Positions 22,893 through 34,430 of a stretch of 64,000 bases of DNA are shown here, one piece after another. The notes under the pieces are model-generated. The model saw only the letters and a program-made list of their open reading frames with translations. It was not told where the DNA came from and did not search any database. The stretch comes from Plasmopara viticola. Lineage: Eukaryota > Oomycota > Peronosporomycetes > Peronosporales > Peronosporaceae. The stretch covers positions 434,001 to 498,000 of the forward strand of contig MBPM02000045.1 of NCBI GenBank assembly GCA_001695595.3, read 5' to 3'. The position numbers were made by a program, and so were the translations under genes. How positions within the stretch are numbered: position 1 is the first letter of the stretch; each line of letters opens with the position of its first letter.

Positions 22893-24514
22893 ATGCTCAA
22901 GCCCAAATTTCTGCGCCATTTCATGTTGCTATCGGGTTTCGCACTCGTGGCATGTACCAAGCCCATGATTGCGGAGGATGGCCACGCTCCGAGTCACATG
23001 AGGAGCCTGTCAGCAGAAAATCCTCATTTAGACCGCTTTGAGGAAAGGAATTTTGATACATTCATCGAAAAGGGTGTATTGCAGCTGGAGAAATGGTCGC
23101 CAAGTCTGCGTTTAAGGCTCTCTTCTGACAAAGAGAAAGTGATCAACAAATATTTCGAGAAACTAGACGTAAAGTCTGCAAAGGGGAATTTATTCGCAAG
23201 TGAGCAGTATCAAAAGTGGGCAAGGCGTGTCCTTGGCGCCTACAAAAAGTCTGCGAAGGCTTATAAGGCCTTGTTCCACGAACTCAAAAACCATTACGAC
23301 GACTATGAGCTGGCCACATTTGTACTACAAGGTCTAGCGTCCCAAAGGACGGAAGCCGTAGCCAAAAAATATCACGAGCTTCAGATAGAAGATTGGATAG
23401 CGAACAAGGAGGATCCTGAGGTCTTTCGTGCCTTAAAACTTGATATCGACGAGGGCAGCGTATTCAAGAACCCGCTCTTGGAGACATATGTCGCGTTCGC
23501 TCGTCAGCTTTCTCGAACAAATGAAGCAGACGACCAAATCATTTTCGACAATTTGTATAATTTGCTGTGGAAGAAATTTGGCTATCCTCGCTTGGCTGAA
23601 ATGCTTGGAGCTAGGGATGTTGATCTTCGCGAAGGAAGCATTGGTAATAGGGTGATGGATACGTTGTATCAAAGGATTTTTAGGGAATGGCCAGTGCCAA
23701 TACTCTTGTCTTTTTTCAAGGACCATATTGCTGATGATGCTGCAGCAACCAGCATCTGGTTATCTCTTATCAAACGGCGGTTAGGGACTGCCGATTACGA
23801 GCATTTTTTGAACGACTTGGTGAAAAGTTTGTGGAGAGAGCGTGACTCAAAGGAGAAGGCTCTTGCTACCGTCATTACGGCAGCGCAGAAAGATGAGAGC
23901 ACGCGTAATTTTGCTACAGACCAATCAGAAAAGCTGTTTAAGTGCTGGGAGGAGGAAAAAAAGACGGCAAGCGATGTGCTCAACATTCTTGGGCTGGCAG
24001 AAATGAAAGCTGGGGACATTGTCGAGAGTCCACTGTCAGAGACATGGTTTGCGTTTGAATCGCGGAGTCATGATGACGATGCTAAATTACTTGAGACATT
24101 GCGAAGTCTATTGACTGAGGAACAATTAGCGAGCATGATAGTCGTGAAGACAGCCAATCCAATCATCAAAAAACGCGTCTCCAGTGTGCAAGCGGCACTC
24201 TACAACAAACGGAGGTTGTCGGCATAGACGGTGCTTTTGTCCGTCTTAAATTGGATAAAGCCGGCGACAAACTTTTTCTTCACCCGGCGTTAAATGTCTG
24301 GCATGGTTATGTCGTACACGAACACGGCCCGGGATCCGATGAATTGATTGCGCAAGTCGTAAAAACGTACTACCGTGATCACGATTCGCTTCTAGACATG
24401 GCGAATAGAGAATTGAAAAGAAACAAAGATTCGATCGCGAATAGCATTGCTAGAAGCTTAGCTCATAGTCTTGATCTACGCACGGTGCGAGCCAATCAGC
24501 TCGATAATGAGTGA
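22893..24514 (+). pseudogene. WY/LWY-repeat RxLR-dEER-like effector C, broken by a 7-nt deletion
   Basis: The start at 22893 (MLKPKFLRHF) equals the paralogs. It has a signal peptide of about 28 residues, RSLS at 37-40, EER at 50-52, then WY/LWY units (WARRVLGAYKKSAKAY; unit 2 from VFRALKLD). Against effector B, seven bases are missing near 24209. The frame therefore closes at 24227, giving 444 aa. The last LWY unit (LDKAGDKLFLHPAL) continues in a different frame to 24514. Unit 3 (about 23550-23760) is also rewritten relative to B and D, so this paralog has diverged beyond the deletion. A shortened secreted product with four of five units is possible. It is less likely to be a sequencing error than effector A because seven bases are lost cleanly. 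Confidence 0.8.
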
Positions 24515-25033
24515 TAATGACGATTTTGAAAGAATCTAGTCGCATTTACTCTTTTTGTGATCTTCACCCAATACGTTGGCGGACAGGTTTAGCTTCAAAG
24601 TCACAAGTACGTTGCCAAGACAGAGTGGCGTGCTCCACAGCGTCTGTATCTATAGTAACTAATACAAATTACCATTTGTTGAAAAAGCATACTTTAGCCT
24701 CAGCTAGAATACTGTACGCTAACTGCCAAACTAGCCTTCAGTTTACCATTCCAATTATAACTTTTGCGTTATAGCTGACTGTTAAATTTATTACCACACG
24801 GATCTATTTTACTGAACAATAGTACGGGGACATTAACAAAAGACAGCATGTAGCACCACAAACAATGAAGTGCACGTTTACAAATGAAGTATTTGTATTA
24901 AGACACATCAAATGTGCTGCAGTATCAGCCTAATAACAGAGTCTGTCTTGGCATCGAGTACGAGCTCATCACGCTTCACTTCTACCTGTGTCGCAGAGTT
25001 TCATTTAAACGCGGCCGAAATTTTCCGCAGCCA
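24515..25033 (+). repeat. 3-prime flank of effector C up to the LINE target site
   Basis: It matches the flanks after the other effectors. From 24813 on it is also the left end of the tandem-duplicated unit. It ends with the left copy of the LINE target-site duplication, TTTTCCGCAGCCA (25021-25033). No gene seen. Confidence 0.65.
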
Positions 25034-25180
25034 GCACTTTCGAATTAGCAGCGCACCGAGCAAAGCCCTGGCAGCCCTGTATCAGCTGTCGGCGTTCGAA
25101 AAGTTTCGAGTACACAGTTTCCACCCTGTATACTTGGTTGGCGTACAGCGTCCTTCCCCTTCCCCCGACTTTTGAGCACT

Positions 25181-26171
25181 ATGAAGGCTCCGAAGGACCC
25201 GGCCAAGGTGAAGCCACCGGATCCCGCGCCACAACCACCAGGACATGCAACCGAGACAGGAGGTGCCCCGACAACAGCAGAAAGCGGTGGGAATATTGAC
25301 GACGGCCCGAGCCAAGATTCGCTCGCTGGCGAGGCCCAACATATGTCGGAAGGACCGGACGACGATATGGAAGGACCAGGGCTCGAAGAATTCAAAGTCG
25401 TCGACAGCCCAACAGCAGATGCAAATGTTAAGATTGAGACTAAGCCGTCAGTGCATCAACCAAACGCGTCAAACGGAACAAAGCAGCATAGAGCGGCGAC
25501 GCAGATGAGAGACGCCGCCGCAAAGCCGGCTCCCGGAGTTGCTCGAGCTGACAAGACCGATGTCCAACCATACGAAATGTTTGACGCGGTAGTGGCCGAG
25601 ATGAAATGCTTTCCGGAAGAGCTTTCACGCTTGCCCTGGGAAAAAAACGATTGGAGATTTGTACCGCATTGCGCATGACAAAGTCTCGGTAGATAGGGAC
25701 TTATTTCCCAGTGGGAAGCAGCGCTACCCAAAGTTAAAAGGAGATGAAAAACTGCTCTTGTGCAAGCTGTTCAAGGAGCTCTGTGTGTGGGGAGCGGATC
25801 GTACAAAGAATGGGAACACCAGGCTCAAGCAGCAACGCAGGATCTCTACAACACGTCCTGGCCGTTCAAACCGATCATGCATAGGATGATCAGCAAGGTC
25901 AAGTGGGCGACGCCAAAACCACTGAACCAATGGGCAGCGAAGGTGAAAGGCCACCGACGATCGGCCTCGACCGAAAACGTAAGCACAGACGAAGTCTTGT
26001 ATTATCAAGACTTCATCTTCAACCCGGCAGTCTACTCACAGACTGAAATAGCGGCGCTTCTGGCAATCTGTACGCAGCCGGCTGATGCGACAGTGGGATA
26101 CGGACTACGACCTGGCACAAAGGTTGAATGGAAAATCATCAAAGGCCTAGTGGAAGGAACTATAGTGTGTT
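25181..26171 (+). pseudogene. LINE ORF1 (Gag-like) N-terminal part, copy 1
   Basis: ORF1 starts at the ATG at 25181. A Pro/Ala/Asp-rich disordered start is followed by a helical body (YEMFDAVVAEMKCFPEELSR). In this copy an extra base in the run of A near 25650 ends the frame at 25678. Copy 2 lacks it and runs on to 43651. Both copies share a further shift near 25770/43540, after which the frame reading EWEHQAQAATQDLYN continues to a TGA at 26171. The role in active LINEs is RNA binding and RNP assembly. Confidence 0.65.
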
Positions 26172-26839
26172 GACGAGCTCCGGCATTTCTCAAGAATTTG
26201 CTAGACTCGCAAGAACGGCTGCGGCTCCACCGGACCATCCAAAGCCAGGTTAAAGGTTAACTTCAGCTTCAGCCTCGTGGATGGACAACGATCCGGTCGT
26301 GTCGACAACAAGCGCGCACATTTCAAGAAGATATCCGCGTCGTGGCATAGGAGTTACGTGCTAACACGCTGGAGCTGCGTAAGATGTTGAGCTTGGTCAG
26401 AACGATCAGCCACAACCATGTCACACGCAGTGAGCATATTCTCTTTTTGGATTGGGCGACAGCGAGGCAATTCCAGCATGTGCCGGTCCCCTTCATCAGG
26501 ATCGTGTACCGTCTCGCCAACGCACACCAGTCTGACTCCGGCTCAGTGTGGGCTCGTCAGCTCAAAGAGATGGAACGAGGTTGACGCAGCAGCGTAAATA
26601 CGAGGTGGACATACATAATGTTACGCGCTTTACGGGTTTGAGCCTGTTGTCGGATACCTGCAGCGACAAATTACAACCAAGTTTGACCTGGAGGACATGG
26701 ATCTATGTCGTCCGAGTCTAGAACTTCGACGATATGGAGGCTTACAGTGCACTCCACCGAATGCCCTGACTTTCTTCGGGGTATAGTGGGATCATGTGGT
26801 ACGGCAGGACGCTGGTGCTGCAGCATCCTCATACGAGAC

Positions 26840-27528
26840 AAAGACTGCAATGTCTAAGATGCGGAAACCTGGGTCATACCTTGGTTAGATGCAATTACAT
26901 TGACACTCAGCTTCTTGGATCAGAAAGCCGGGTGGCCCTCGACAAAGAAGTTGCCGAGCTGGAAGATTGAATGAAACCTTTTGCTAGTCTAGATGAAGTA
27001 AAAGAGGTAACAAAGAAACGGCTAGAGCTGCAACAGGACGCGCAGAAAGCAGCCCAAGCAGCGATGTCACCAGCTCGACCCGCGCAGAAGCTCTCACCCT
27101 GTAAACGGCAATCAGAGACAGCAGCCCCGGGGTTACCCGGAGCATCACACCAGGATCACTCGAAGCAAGAGACGCCAGTGCAACCGGAACCGAAAAAGAA
27201 GTGGATAACGACTCCACTGCGGAAGGGTAGGCCTCTTTATGCTCAAGCAGCTGCTCTTCCGCAAAAGATGCAAGTGGACCGGTCCAGGTTCGACGTGCTT
27301 GCAGGCGATGACGATGACGATGACGAAGTGGTTGAGAATCATTCTGACCGTCGACCTCGGAGCACTGGTTCCATTGACATTCTTTCGGATGACGGCCTGG
27401 AGGAAAAAGCGCCAGTACAGATAACTCCAGCGGAGAAAGCGAAGCTGAATCTCGTGCAGGTGAAACCTCCGAAGCTCCTTACAGTGTCCCAACTGATGGG
27501 GCGAAGGTGCGGGAGCGATGGGCTCTAA
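26840..27528 (+). pseudogene. LINE ORF1 zinc knuckle and C-terminal tail, copy 1
   Basis: CLRCGNLGHTLVRC at 26851-26892 is a perfect C-x2-C-x4-H-x4-C nucleic-acid-binding knuckle. It is followed by a TGA just before 26971 and then a lysine/proline/acidic tail to 27528 with a run of Asp. The arrangement matches a retrotransposon Gag end. Confidence 0.7.
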
Positions 27529-27616
27529 GAACAGCGATTAAGCAGGCCGCGCAGCCACTGGGCAAGCCGGCGCAACCAGAAAGGTACTGGGGGAAGAGCT
27601 AAAAACTTTTTCCGAG

Positions 27617-28365
27617 ATGGAAACCACTCTAGCTCATTGTCAAGTGACTACCCCAGCCACAGGTAATTGTATGGCGATGGCGCTAGCTCAAGCTCTTGTG
27701 GACAATGACTTGGCATCTCAAAATGACAGTCTGGAAGCAATAACTCGGAGCTTGAAGCAAGGAATATATAGGACCGGTCAACAGCATTTACAAAAGCAGT
27801 TTAATCACTACGTACGCACAACAACGCTCGTCAACGTCCAGCGTGGCTGGGAAGGCATGGAGCCACAGAAATCTACTGAGCAATTTAAGTGGTACTTGAG
27901 GAGTACGCCGCTTCACCGTCTGACGGAGATGCGGTTACCCCAAGAAACAATTGGGAATGCAGTGAGCTATTGGCAATGGCGGCCAACTTTCTGCAGCGTG
28001 AAATCTTTGTTTTGGCATACAATACAGATCAAAAGACGCAGTAGTATTGTTCAATGTACAAACCAAGCACAACTCAGCGTGGAAAGGAGACGGTTGAAAT
28101 CGGACAGCACATTCCGCAACAAGTAGGGAATCGCACTGCTCTCATTCGTCTAGCAAAGATGCGAGGGAATACGTCGCCACCAGTCATCAGGCATTGGGGC
28201 GACCATTACTCGGCGTTCGTTCATAAAAGAGAGCAGGCTATAAAGCAGCCGACGCCAGCTGATGCAGCAGCCATTAAGCCGCTAAGTGAAGCTCAAGCAC
28301 CAGGTCAAAGTGAGGACGTCCAAGCCAGGGCTCTCTCTCGGGAAGGATGGATACACTCGCAATAA
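27617..28365 (+). pseudogene. OTU-type cysteine protease-like domain of the LINE, copy 1
   Basis: The start METTLAHCQVTTPATGNC carries the OTU nucleophile motif (family D-G-N-C; here TGNC, Cys at 27668-27670). The middle appears in another frame as ELLAMAANFLQREIFVLAYN, a typical OTU core. The end has HWGDHYSAFV with the catalytic-type His at 28204-28206. Two frame changes (near 27950 and 28050) inactivate it. OTU proteases remove ubiquitin. OTU domains are known in some LINEs such as Dualen/RandI, but their function there is unclear. Confidence 0.7.
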
Positions 28366-28407
28366 GACGGCAACATCGCCAAACTTCGAAGCAAGCTCGC
28401 TGGAATA

Positions 28408-29640
28408 ATGATCTCGCACGACCTCAAGTGTGACATTCATCTCGTCTTAGAACAGGTGGATCCAACACGATACATTGTACTGTTATCGTTCCTGGTCAAC
28501 ACTGCGTCTCGACTCTCACTTCCCGAAAGAGAGCAATGGCGGGGAATGGACTTGTCTGCCGAGGCCTCCGACGAGGTAGCAGCCCTCATGCAACAATGTC
28601 AGATCCCGCATGAAACGCTAACACAATGACAAGCAGGGGCTGCTAAAGCTCAGCACGAAGAACGCGATCTGCACATCTCTCCGGTCGCTGGTCCAGACGG
28701 GGATTTCTGTTCGTCACACAGGTTGTCCAGCGCCAATTACGCGCATGGGCTAATGCACGTTCGAGGGACGACAAGCCGTGTCAAGACGACAGAGACCAAA
28801 GCATCTAAGCGGCTGCACGCCCTGACTTCAGTGGAAGCGGAACGTATTCGCCGTATCATGAAGTCCAAGACGGAGCACGCATCGTCGACTGCGGAGCCGA
28901 TGACCGATGAGCTGATGTCGGGCGCAAGCAAGGTGGACCAGGAGCGATGTAGCTCTACAAACTATGCAGAACACTGGAAGAAGTTAGGCGAAGTGTGGCC
29001 GACAAAAACAACGGCACCAATTTCGCTGACAACGAGTACGGTGCAGGAGTGGCGATACACTGCACAACGAGAACCTGTCAAGCTAGTCCTCATGTGTCAA
29101 CTCTTCAAATTCTTTGAAAAGGCGCTTTATTCGTTGGAAGATCAAATACTATTGGTCTGGACAGCAGCCTGGAGATACAAATGTATGCACGGCCGTCTGT
29201 AAGCTCACCGAAGGCAGACAACCAACAGCTTAACCAGTAAATGGATTGACGAGTGGATGGCCAAACTAACGAGGCCGCTTCCGCAACAATAAGCCCTTCT
29301 CCTTGACAACAGTGACGTCTGGATACGCATGCGGAGCAAAAACTATGGGAAAGATCACATCCTTAAGCTGTGCGACGTTAAAAACAAATTACGTCTAGCG
29401 CAACATTTACTGTGCGCCGTCATCTACGAGATGGAGCTTCGCGTATTCACAGGAAGCGAAGAGGAGCAGGATAAAAGCTGCATCTCCAAATTGACGCGGC
29501 ACTTTCGCGCGCTCGACATGAACGCAGGATACCGAGAAGCTTATTCGGCATCCCGCCGCGATGAAGACTGGGATGAAGTTGCCCGGTTCTTCTCTGACGC
29601 TGTGGAGCGCGGAGGAAGGGAGTGGGAACAGGAGTATTAA
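28408..29640 (+). pseudogene. LINE linker region of unknown function, copy 1
   Basis: Open frames at 28408-28629, 28723-29202 and 29329-29640 are kept at equivalent places in copy 2 (for example 46487-46966, identical in translation to 28723-29202). They lie between the OTU-like domain and the endonuclease. No domain recognised. Confidence 0.45.
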
Positions 29641-29759
29641 AGGCAGCCCAGAGCTCACAGCTGTAGCCCCAATGAGTATGGATAATGGAGCTACAGGTGA
29701 CGTCTATGGACGTCATGTATGTATGCAAGATCGTAAGCCAGTGGAAAAGAAGAGGCGCA

Positions 29760-30455
29760 GACGGGCACGATCCAACAATCAGTGGAGATTGGAGACTCAG
29801 AACGTCCGTGGTTTAGAGAAAGGAACAAAATGCGCTGGATGGAAGCCTGGAGGAGAACATCCCGCCATGTAGCTCCTCTCGTGTGGATGATCCAGGAAAC
29901 GCATGTCAGCACAGTAGCAGAAGCAGAAAAATTACAATCGGATTGTAGACGTCTATGGGGCCAACATACCACAAAGACAGCACTCAGTTGTCGTATTGGA
30001 ACATCGGCAACACTAAAGCGGGAGGTGTAGCTATCCTTTTACATCCCAGCATAGCGGACCAGGTATCACCGTGGCTTCAAGATCGTTGGACGCGGAGGGT
30101 CATCGCGATCAAGCCACAAAAACAACCTCTTGTCAATGTCTACGCTCCGATCAGCCACCAAGAACGAGAGCTATTCTATGGGCAACTACAGTTATGGCCA
30201 CGGGAAGATCAAGAGACTATCCTGACCGGCGATTTTAATTGCGTCCTCAGTCCAGTGTTAGATAGACTTGGAGGCAAGCAGACTGTTCGGGCTGAATGCG
30301 TGGCTCTACCAGACCTACATCGCCAGCTTCACCTGGAAGACGCCTGCACCCTTGCGGGGCAAACGGAAGATGGAGCAGACCAACTGGAAAATACGGAGTT
30401 CTTAGACAGCAAGCAGATTAGATCGACTTTATGTACCGGATACGTGGACGGCTAG
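29760..30455 (+). pseudogene. LINE APE-type endonuclease, copy 1
   Basis: The start LETQNVRGL, the QETH motif at 29893-29904, then GGVAILLHP, NVYAPISHQER and ILTGDFNCVL (GDFN at 30228-30239) are the ordered motifs of APE-type LINE endonucleases, which nick target DNA. A single-base loss near 29820 breaks this copy but not copy 2. Both share a frame change near 29955-30030. The C-terminal SDH-type motif is not seen. Confidence 0.75.
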
Positions 30456-31073
30456 AGTGCAGTGTTTATCAGTCCTCGAACCCTCCACACCATCGAATCA
30501 CCAACGAGTATGTTGCATCTAGAGGGAACACAGCCTGAAGAAAGAACCAATGCGAAGAAACGCGGGATTGTATACCCCATCCAATCATCTCAGTTAGAGC
30601 GTGTACAAGAGGCGCTGCTGGATGCCCTTGTAGAGGAAGGCATTGGGCGACAGGAGACTGTTCAAACATGGGATAGCACGGTGCAGAAATGCGGAACGTG
30701 CATTGGTCGGCTCATCCAGCAAGAAAAGAAGAGGCGAAAAGCGTTCAAGCCTTAATTAAACGTCCAGAGTCGAGTACACTTACTCACGAGAAAAGATCTG
30801 CACGGGGTCACCATGGAAGAGCGAAGAGCTAAACATATCATCCATCTCGGCAAACGACTGGAACGGACAACAGACCGCCTTCGGTAGGTTTTTAAGCGGG
30901 CGTCAAATTGGGAGCGTGATCAAACAATTGCAAATGTCCGGCACATTCATGGTGCAGGATCTCAGCGTGAAATGACCCTAGCGACCAAATTTGCAAGTGA
31001 ATGGTCTCCGATGCTGGGCACTATTTATTGCTAAGTTCCGGATGCTGACCTCGAGCGTGAATTTGATAAGTTC

Positions 31074-32158
31074 GTGCAGATACCTGCTGATCGGAAGCTT
31101 TCGCCGACGGACAACAACCTTCTCGTGAATCCAGTAGTGGAGCAAGAGGTCATGGATGCAATGTCAGCCCTTAATCGGCACAAACCAGCGGACGCAGATG
31201 GTCTTAACAAGGATTTCTCCAAGGATACACAGTCCATCTTCGTGCCAGCGCTCACGTCTTTTAGCAACGTGTTACTCAAGGGAGGTGAGCCACCCCAATC
31301 TTTCTGGAGGCTCTTATCATTTCCCACATGAAGAGCGGCGATTTGGGAGATGCGATGAACTATCGTCCGATCTCGCTACTCCGAACCGCCTACAAAATAG
31401 TTACCAAAGTATTGGCCGCCCGAGCTCAGCGAGTCATGGGCAAAGCTATCGGGTCATCGCAACAAGGGTTCGTCCACGGACGCCAAATGATGAAAACCGT
31501 GATGATGATGCTCGCTATCCTTGCCACAGCGAAGGCAGAACCAGAGCTTGCAGCAGCATCAAGAAGAGTAATCTTGCAGCTGAATTTCAAGAAGGCTTAT
31601 GATACGGTCGCGCGAGATTTTTTGTTTCTCGTACTCCTTCGTGTTGAATTTTCGCCGATGTTTGTGCGGACGCTTAGGAAGCTGCATGATGGAAACACGG
31701 CGCGATTTCTAGTCAACGGGGAGCTATCAGAACCGCAGGAGGCGGTATCAGGCATCCGTCAAGGCTGTCCATTAGCCCCCCTGCTTTTTATTCTCGCAGC
31801 TGAGGTGCTTGCGTTATCAATTCAGTAGGACAACCATTCAGAAAGGATCCATGTGCCAGGAATTAGAGGGAAGATGCACAAGTTTTCGGCGTTCGTTGAT
31901 GATTCAACCGTCTACCTCCAAGAAGTGCGTCAACTACTCCGAGTAATAGCACTGGTGCAACGATTTGGAGAACTATCAGGCCTCCAAGTGCAACCGACAA
32001 AGAGCAAGGCCATCTTTCTCAATACAGCGGTGGAGATGAAAGAAATACACGGAATACTGGTGTTACGAGGTGGGGAAGCTGTGCGATACCTAGGCTATCA
32101 AGTTGGCACCGGACCGCTCACGGATCCGAACTGGGCTGCCCGCATTCGCACAGTGTAA
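31074..32158 (+). pseudogene. LINE reverse transcriptase, copy 1
   Basis: Motifs in order: [33 protein letters not shown], motif [13 protein letters not shown], motif [15 protein letters not shown], motif C FVDD (31892-31903) and LSGLQVQPTKSK. The catalytic aspartate of motif A is asparagine (31583-31585). A TAG at 31826-31828 interrupts the frame between motifs B and C, and a frame change lies at about 31325. All three lesions are shared with copy 2. Confidence 0.85.
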
Positions 32159-34131
32159 GAAAGACTGGCAACAGCGGCGCACCTTCAAACAGCGTCGAGA
32201 ATCGGGTTGTCCTTCTCAACGTCATCCTGTTGCCGTCTATTCTGTTTACAGCGGCAGCCTTCGAGATGCTGCAGTGGGCAGCCAAGCATTTACGCAACAT
32301 CTAAAAGCAGTTTCTCTGGCAGCATTCAACGAGTATAGCTACAAGCCGACACAAAATGAATCCGGGGCTTCTGTTCACACCGAAGCAGGCAGGAGGTGTC
32401 GGCCTAGCATCCATCGAGATTGCGTGCAACCTTCAACGAGCGAAGCATGCCATTCAGTGGCTAGTACAGCGGCACGACACCTACTACGCAGCATGTAGAG
32501 CGTGGGTCTATCGTGGAGCAACCCAACCATGGATGAGTGAAGTCTCACCACGACAGGAAAGCAGACACAAACAAGGCAGCAGGACAAACACACCGGGCGT
32601 TACCCCGCAACAGCTCGTCGGTAGCTGGCTATTGCCGGAAAAAGAAGAGGTAGCAACCATTCTGAAGCGGCGACAACGGCTGAAAGAAATAGCAGCAACA
32701 GCGGCGAGCTGGACGAAGGACGGGGAATGGCACGTAGTACTAAAGGAACCCCTTTCTGAGTTGATGCGGATGAGAACACCAGAGGAAGAGACGTTTTGGC
32801 CCGCCTGTCACTGGAACGATAACCCAGCCATTAAGGATGAGACCGGAACGATGCTAACGAGCAGGAAATACGATAGAATCGTGAGCTGCACGCTGGAGGA
32901 GCTCCATATCACAAGAAGGAGCAATCGATCGTATACGATGCACATACCATACTCAACGGACATTGGTCATCATCAACCAAAACTGCGCAGATGGGATATA
33001 GCCATCCTCAGCAGAAGCCCTCCTTTGGCAGTAGGAGATACGCTGCGAACCGGGACCGAGGCGACCATGCGGCATCAACCACACCTTCGTAATAAGTACA
33101 AGTGGGTGATCCTCGCAGGGGCAGCATTCGGGGAATCAGTCAGGCAGGACAAAGAATCTCGGAGTTCGAGCTGAAACAGTAACCCAACTACGACGGCATG
33201 AGCGAGATGGAAACATCGTTTTCATGGCACACCCGACACTTCATGGTTTTCCATGGACTGTACCAAATTCGACGGCAAACCGTCATGTGTTAGCAGTGAT
33301 CAAGAAGCAGGCGTTCAAAAGATATCGAGGAGAAGATATCAAAATGGACACCACAGTCGCCCGGCTGCGGGAAGGAGTGCGAACGAGTACCTGGCAAGCA
33401 GCAGCAATGACCCAAACACCCAAGCAGCTATGGGCTCACAACAATGAGCTCACAGCGTACCAAGTTTGAGTCAGCTATCGAATAGTACTACAGCACCTCA
33501 ATCTGTATCACGAAGACCGGCGACTGGACGACAGCTGTCGCAAACTACAGTGCTGTCACGGACAAAAGGAGACGCTCGAGCACATATTTTGGAACTGCCC
33601 ATGCGCTCAAGCATGTTGGCAGAAACTAGTGTGTCATTGGACTGGCGAGCAATGGAAACTCCAGCAAATGGACAGATTCCAGCAAGCGTGTACCAGCAGG
33701 AAAGCACCAGAATTGTCGCGGGTCATCAAGGCCAAATTGAGCAAAGATCATCCGGATGAAGAAAGGAAGTACGGGAAGGAATGAGAAAGGATGTGGCGGG
33801 CTCTATGCAGTATCTGCATCACCAGCCTATGGTTACAATGGAACAAAGTCGTCTCCGAACAGGAAGCGATTACCGTCGAAGGGAGCGTGCTCGAGTTTTG
33901 GTCGACCGGCCTGCAGCAACTACGAGCTTTAGCGACGCGAGAAAGAAGAATACCAGACAAGTAAAAAAAAAGGACTAGACTCCATCTGTGCCAACACGAG
34001 CTGGAGAAAAAACCCACAGAGAAGCCTCCGACGGAGACGAGCCCCGTACATCCACTGAACCAGGACCTAGAACCGGCACTGCTAACGAGGCTTAGGATCA
34101 TACAGACATCTAGTCGCCGATAAACTGACAA
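32159..34131 (+). pseudogene. LINE RT connection and C-terminal zinc-binding segment, copy 1
   Basis: GGVGLASIEIACNLQRAKHA near 32395 is the conserved segment after LINE RT domains. Cysteines and histidines at 33551-33619 (C-C, EHIF, NCPCAQACW) form the zf-RVT-like module typical of oomycete LINEs. Frames change several times. Confidence 0.7.
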
Positions 34132-34154
34132 ATAGAATCGTCTGCCTCTCTAAG

Positions 34155-34430
34155 TTTTCCGCAGCCAATTCACAGATTTTCTATTCTCCTTAGCGAAGCA
34201 CCTCGAACCACCGAAGCTACCTGCAACAACGTTGCTCCAACTCAAGCTTTTGATTTTTCAAAAATTTAATCTTCTACAACCATACTTGCAGACACAAATT
34301 TTGACTTGTATGTCGCGTCGAGGGTGAGACTCGTTAGAGACCTGCAGATGCCCGAGAGCACCTGCCCGAAGCGCGCGAGCATTTAGCCCCCGCGCTTGGA
34401 AGGAGGGCGTCACCCCAACCTTTTTCAAGA
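34155..34430 (+). repeat. Resumed effector flank plus partial SINE-like element, unit 1
   Basis: After the right target-site copy (34155-34167) the flank repeat continues to about 34314, matching 21264-21060 in reverse. 34315-34430 is only the 5-prime third of the SINE-like family (minus strand) without its tail. Compared with unit 2 (52085-52245) about 45 bases are deleted at the junction. Confidence 0.65.

Larger units (their letters stand above)
25034..34154 (+). mobile_element. Full-length decayed LINE with OTU-like domain, copy 1
   Basis: A 9121-bp element is bounded by TTTTCCGCAGCCA direct repeats (25021-25033 and 34155-34167). Domains in order: disordered Gag start, Gag body, CCHC zinc knuckle, Gag tail, OTU-protease-like domain, long linker, APE-type endonuclease, reverse transcriptase, connection, and C-terminal CCHC (zf-RVT) segment. 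Numerous shared frameshifts, a TAG inside the RT and loss of the motif A aspartate show it is dead. No poly(A) tail is seen. Confidence 0.85.

Noticed and set aside
22777..22968. Open frame reading MSIAPY...AANALP, also seen before effector D (62561-62752)
   Set aside because: It overlaps the effector start and initiator, is broken in A and B, and is explained by copied upstream flank.
25045..25395. Minus-strand open frames opposite LINE ORF1
   Set aside because: Shadows of the GC-rich, proline/alanine-coding plus strand; they recur identically in copy 2.
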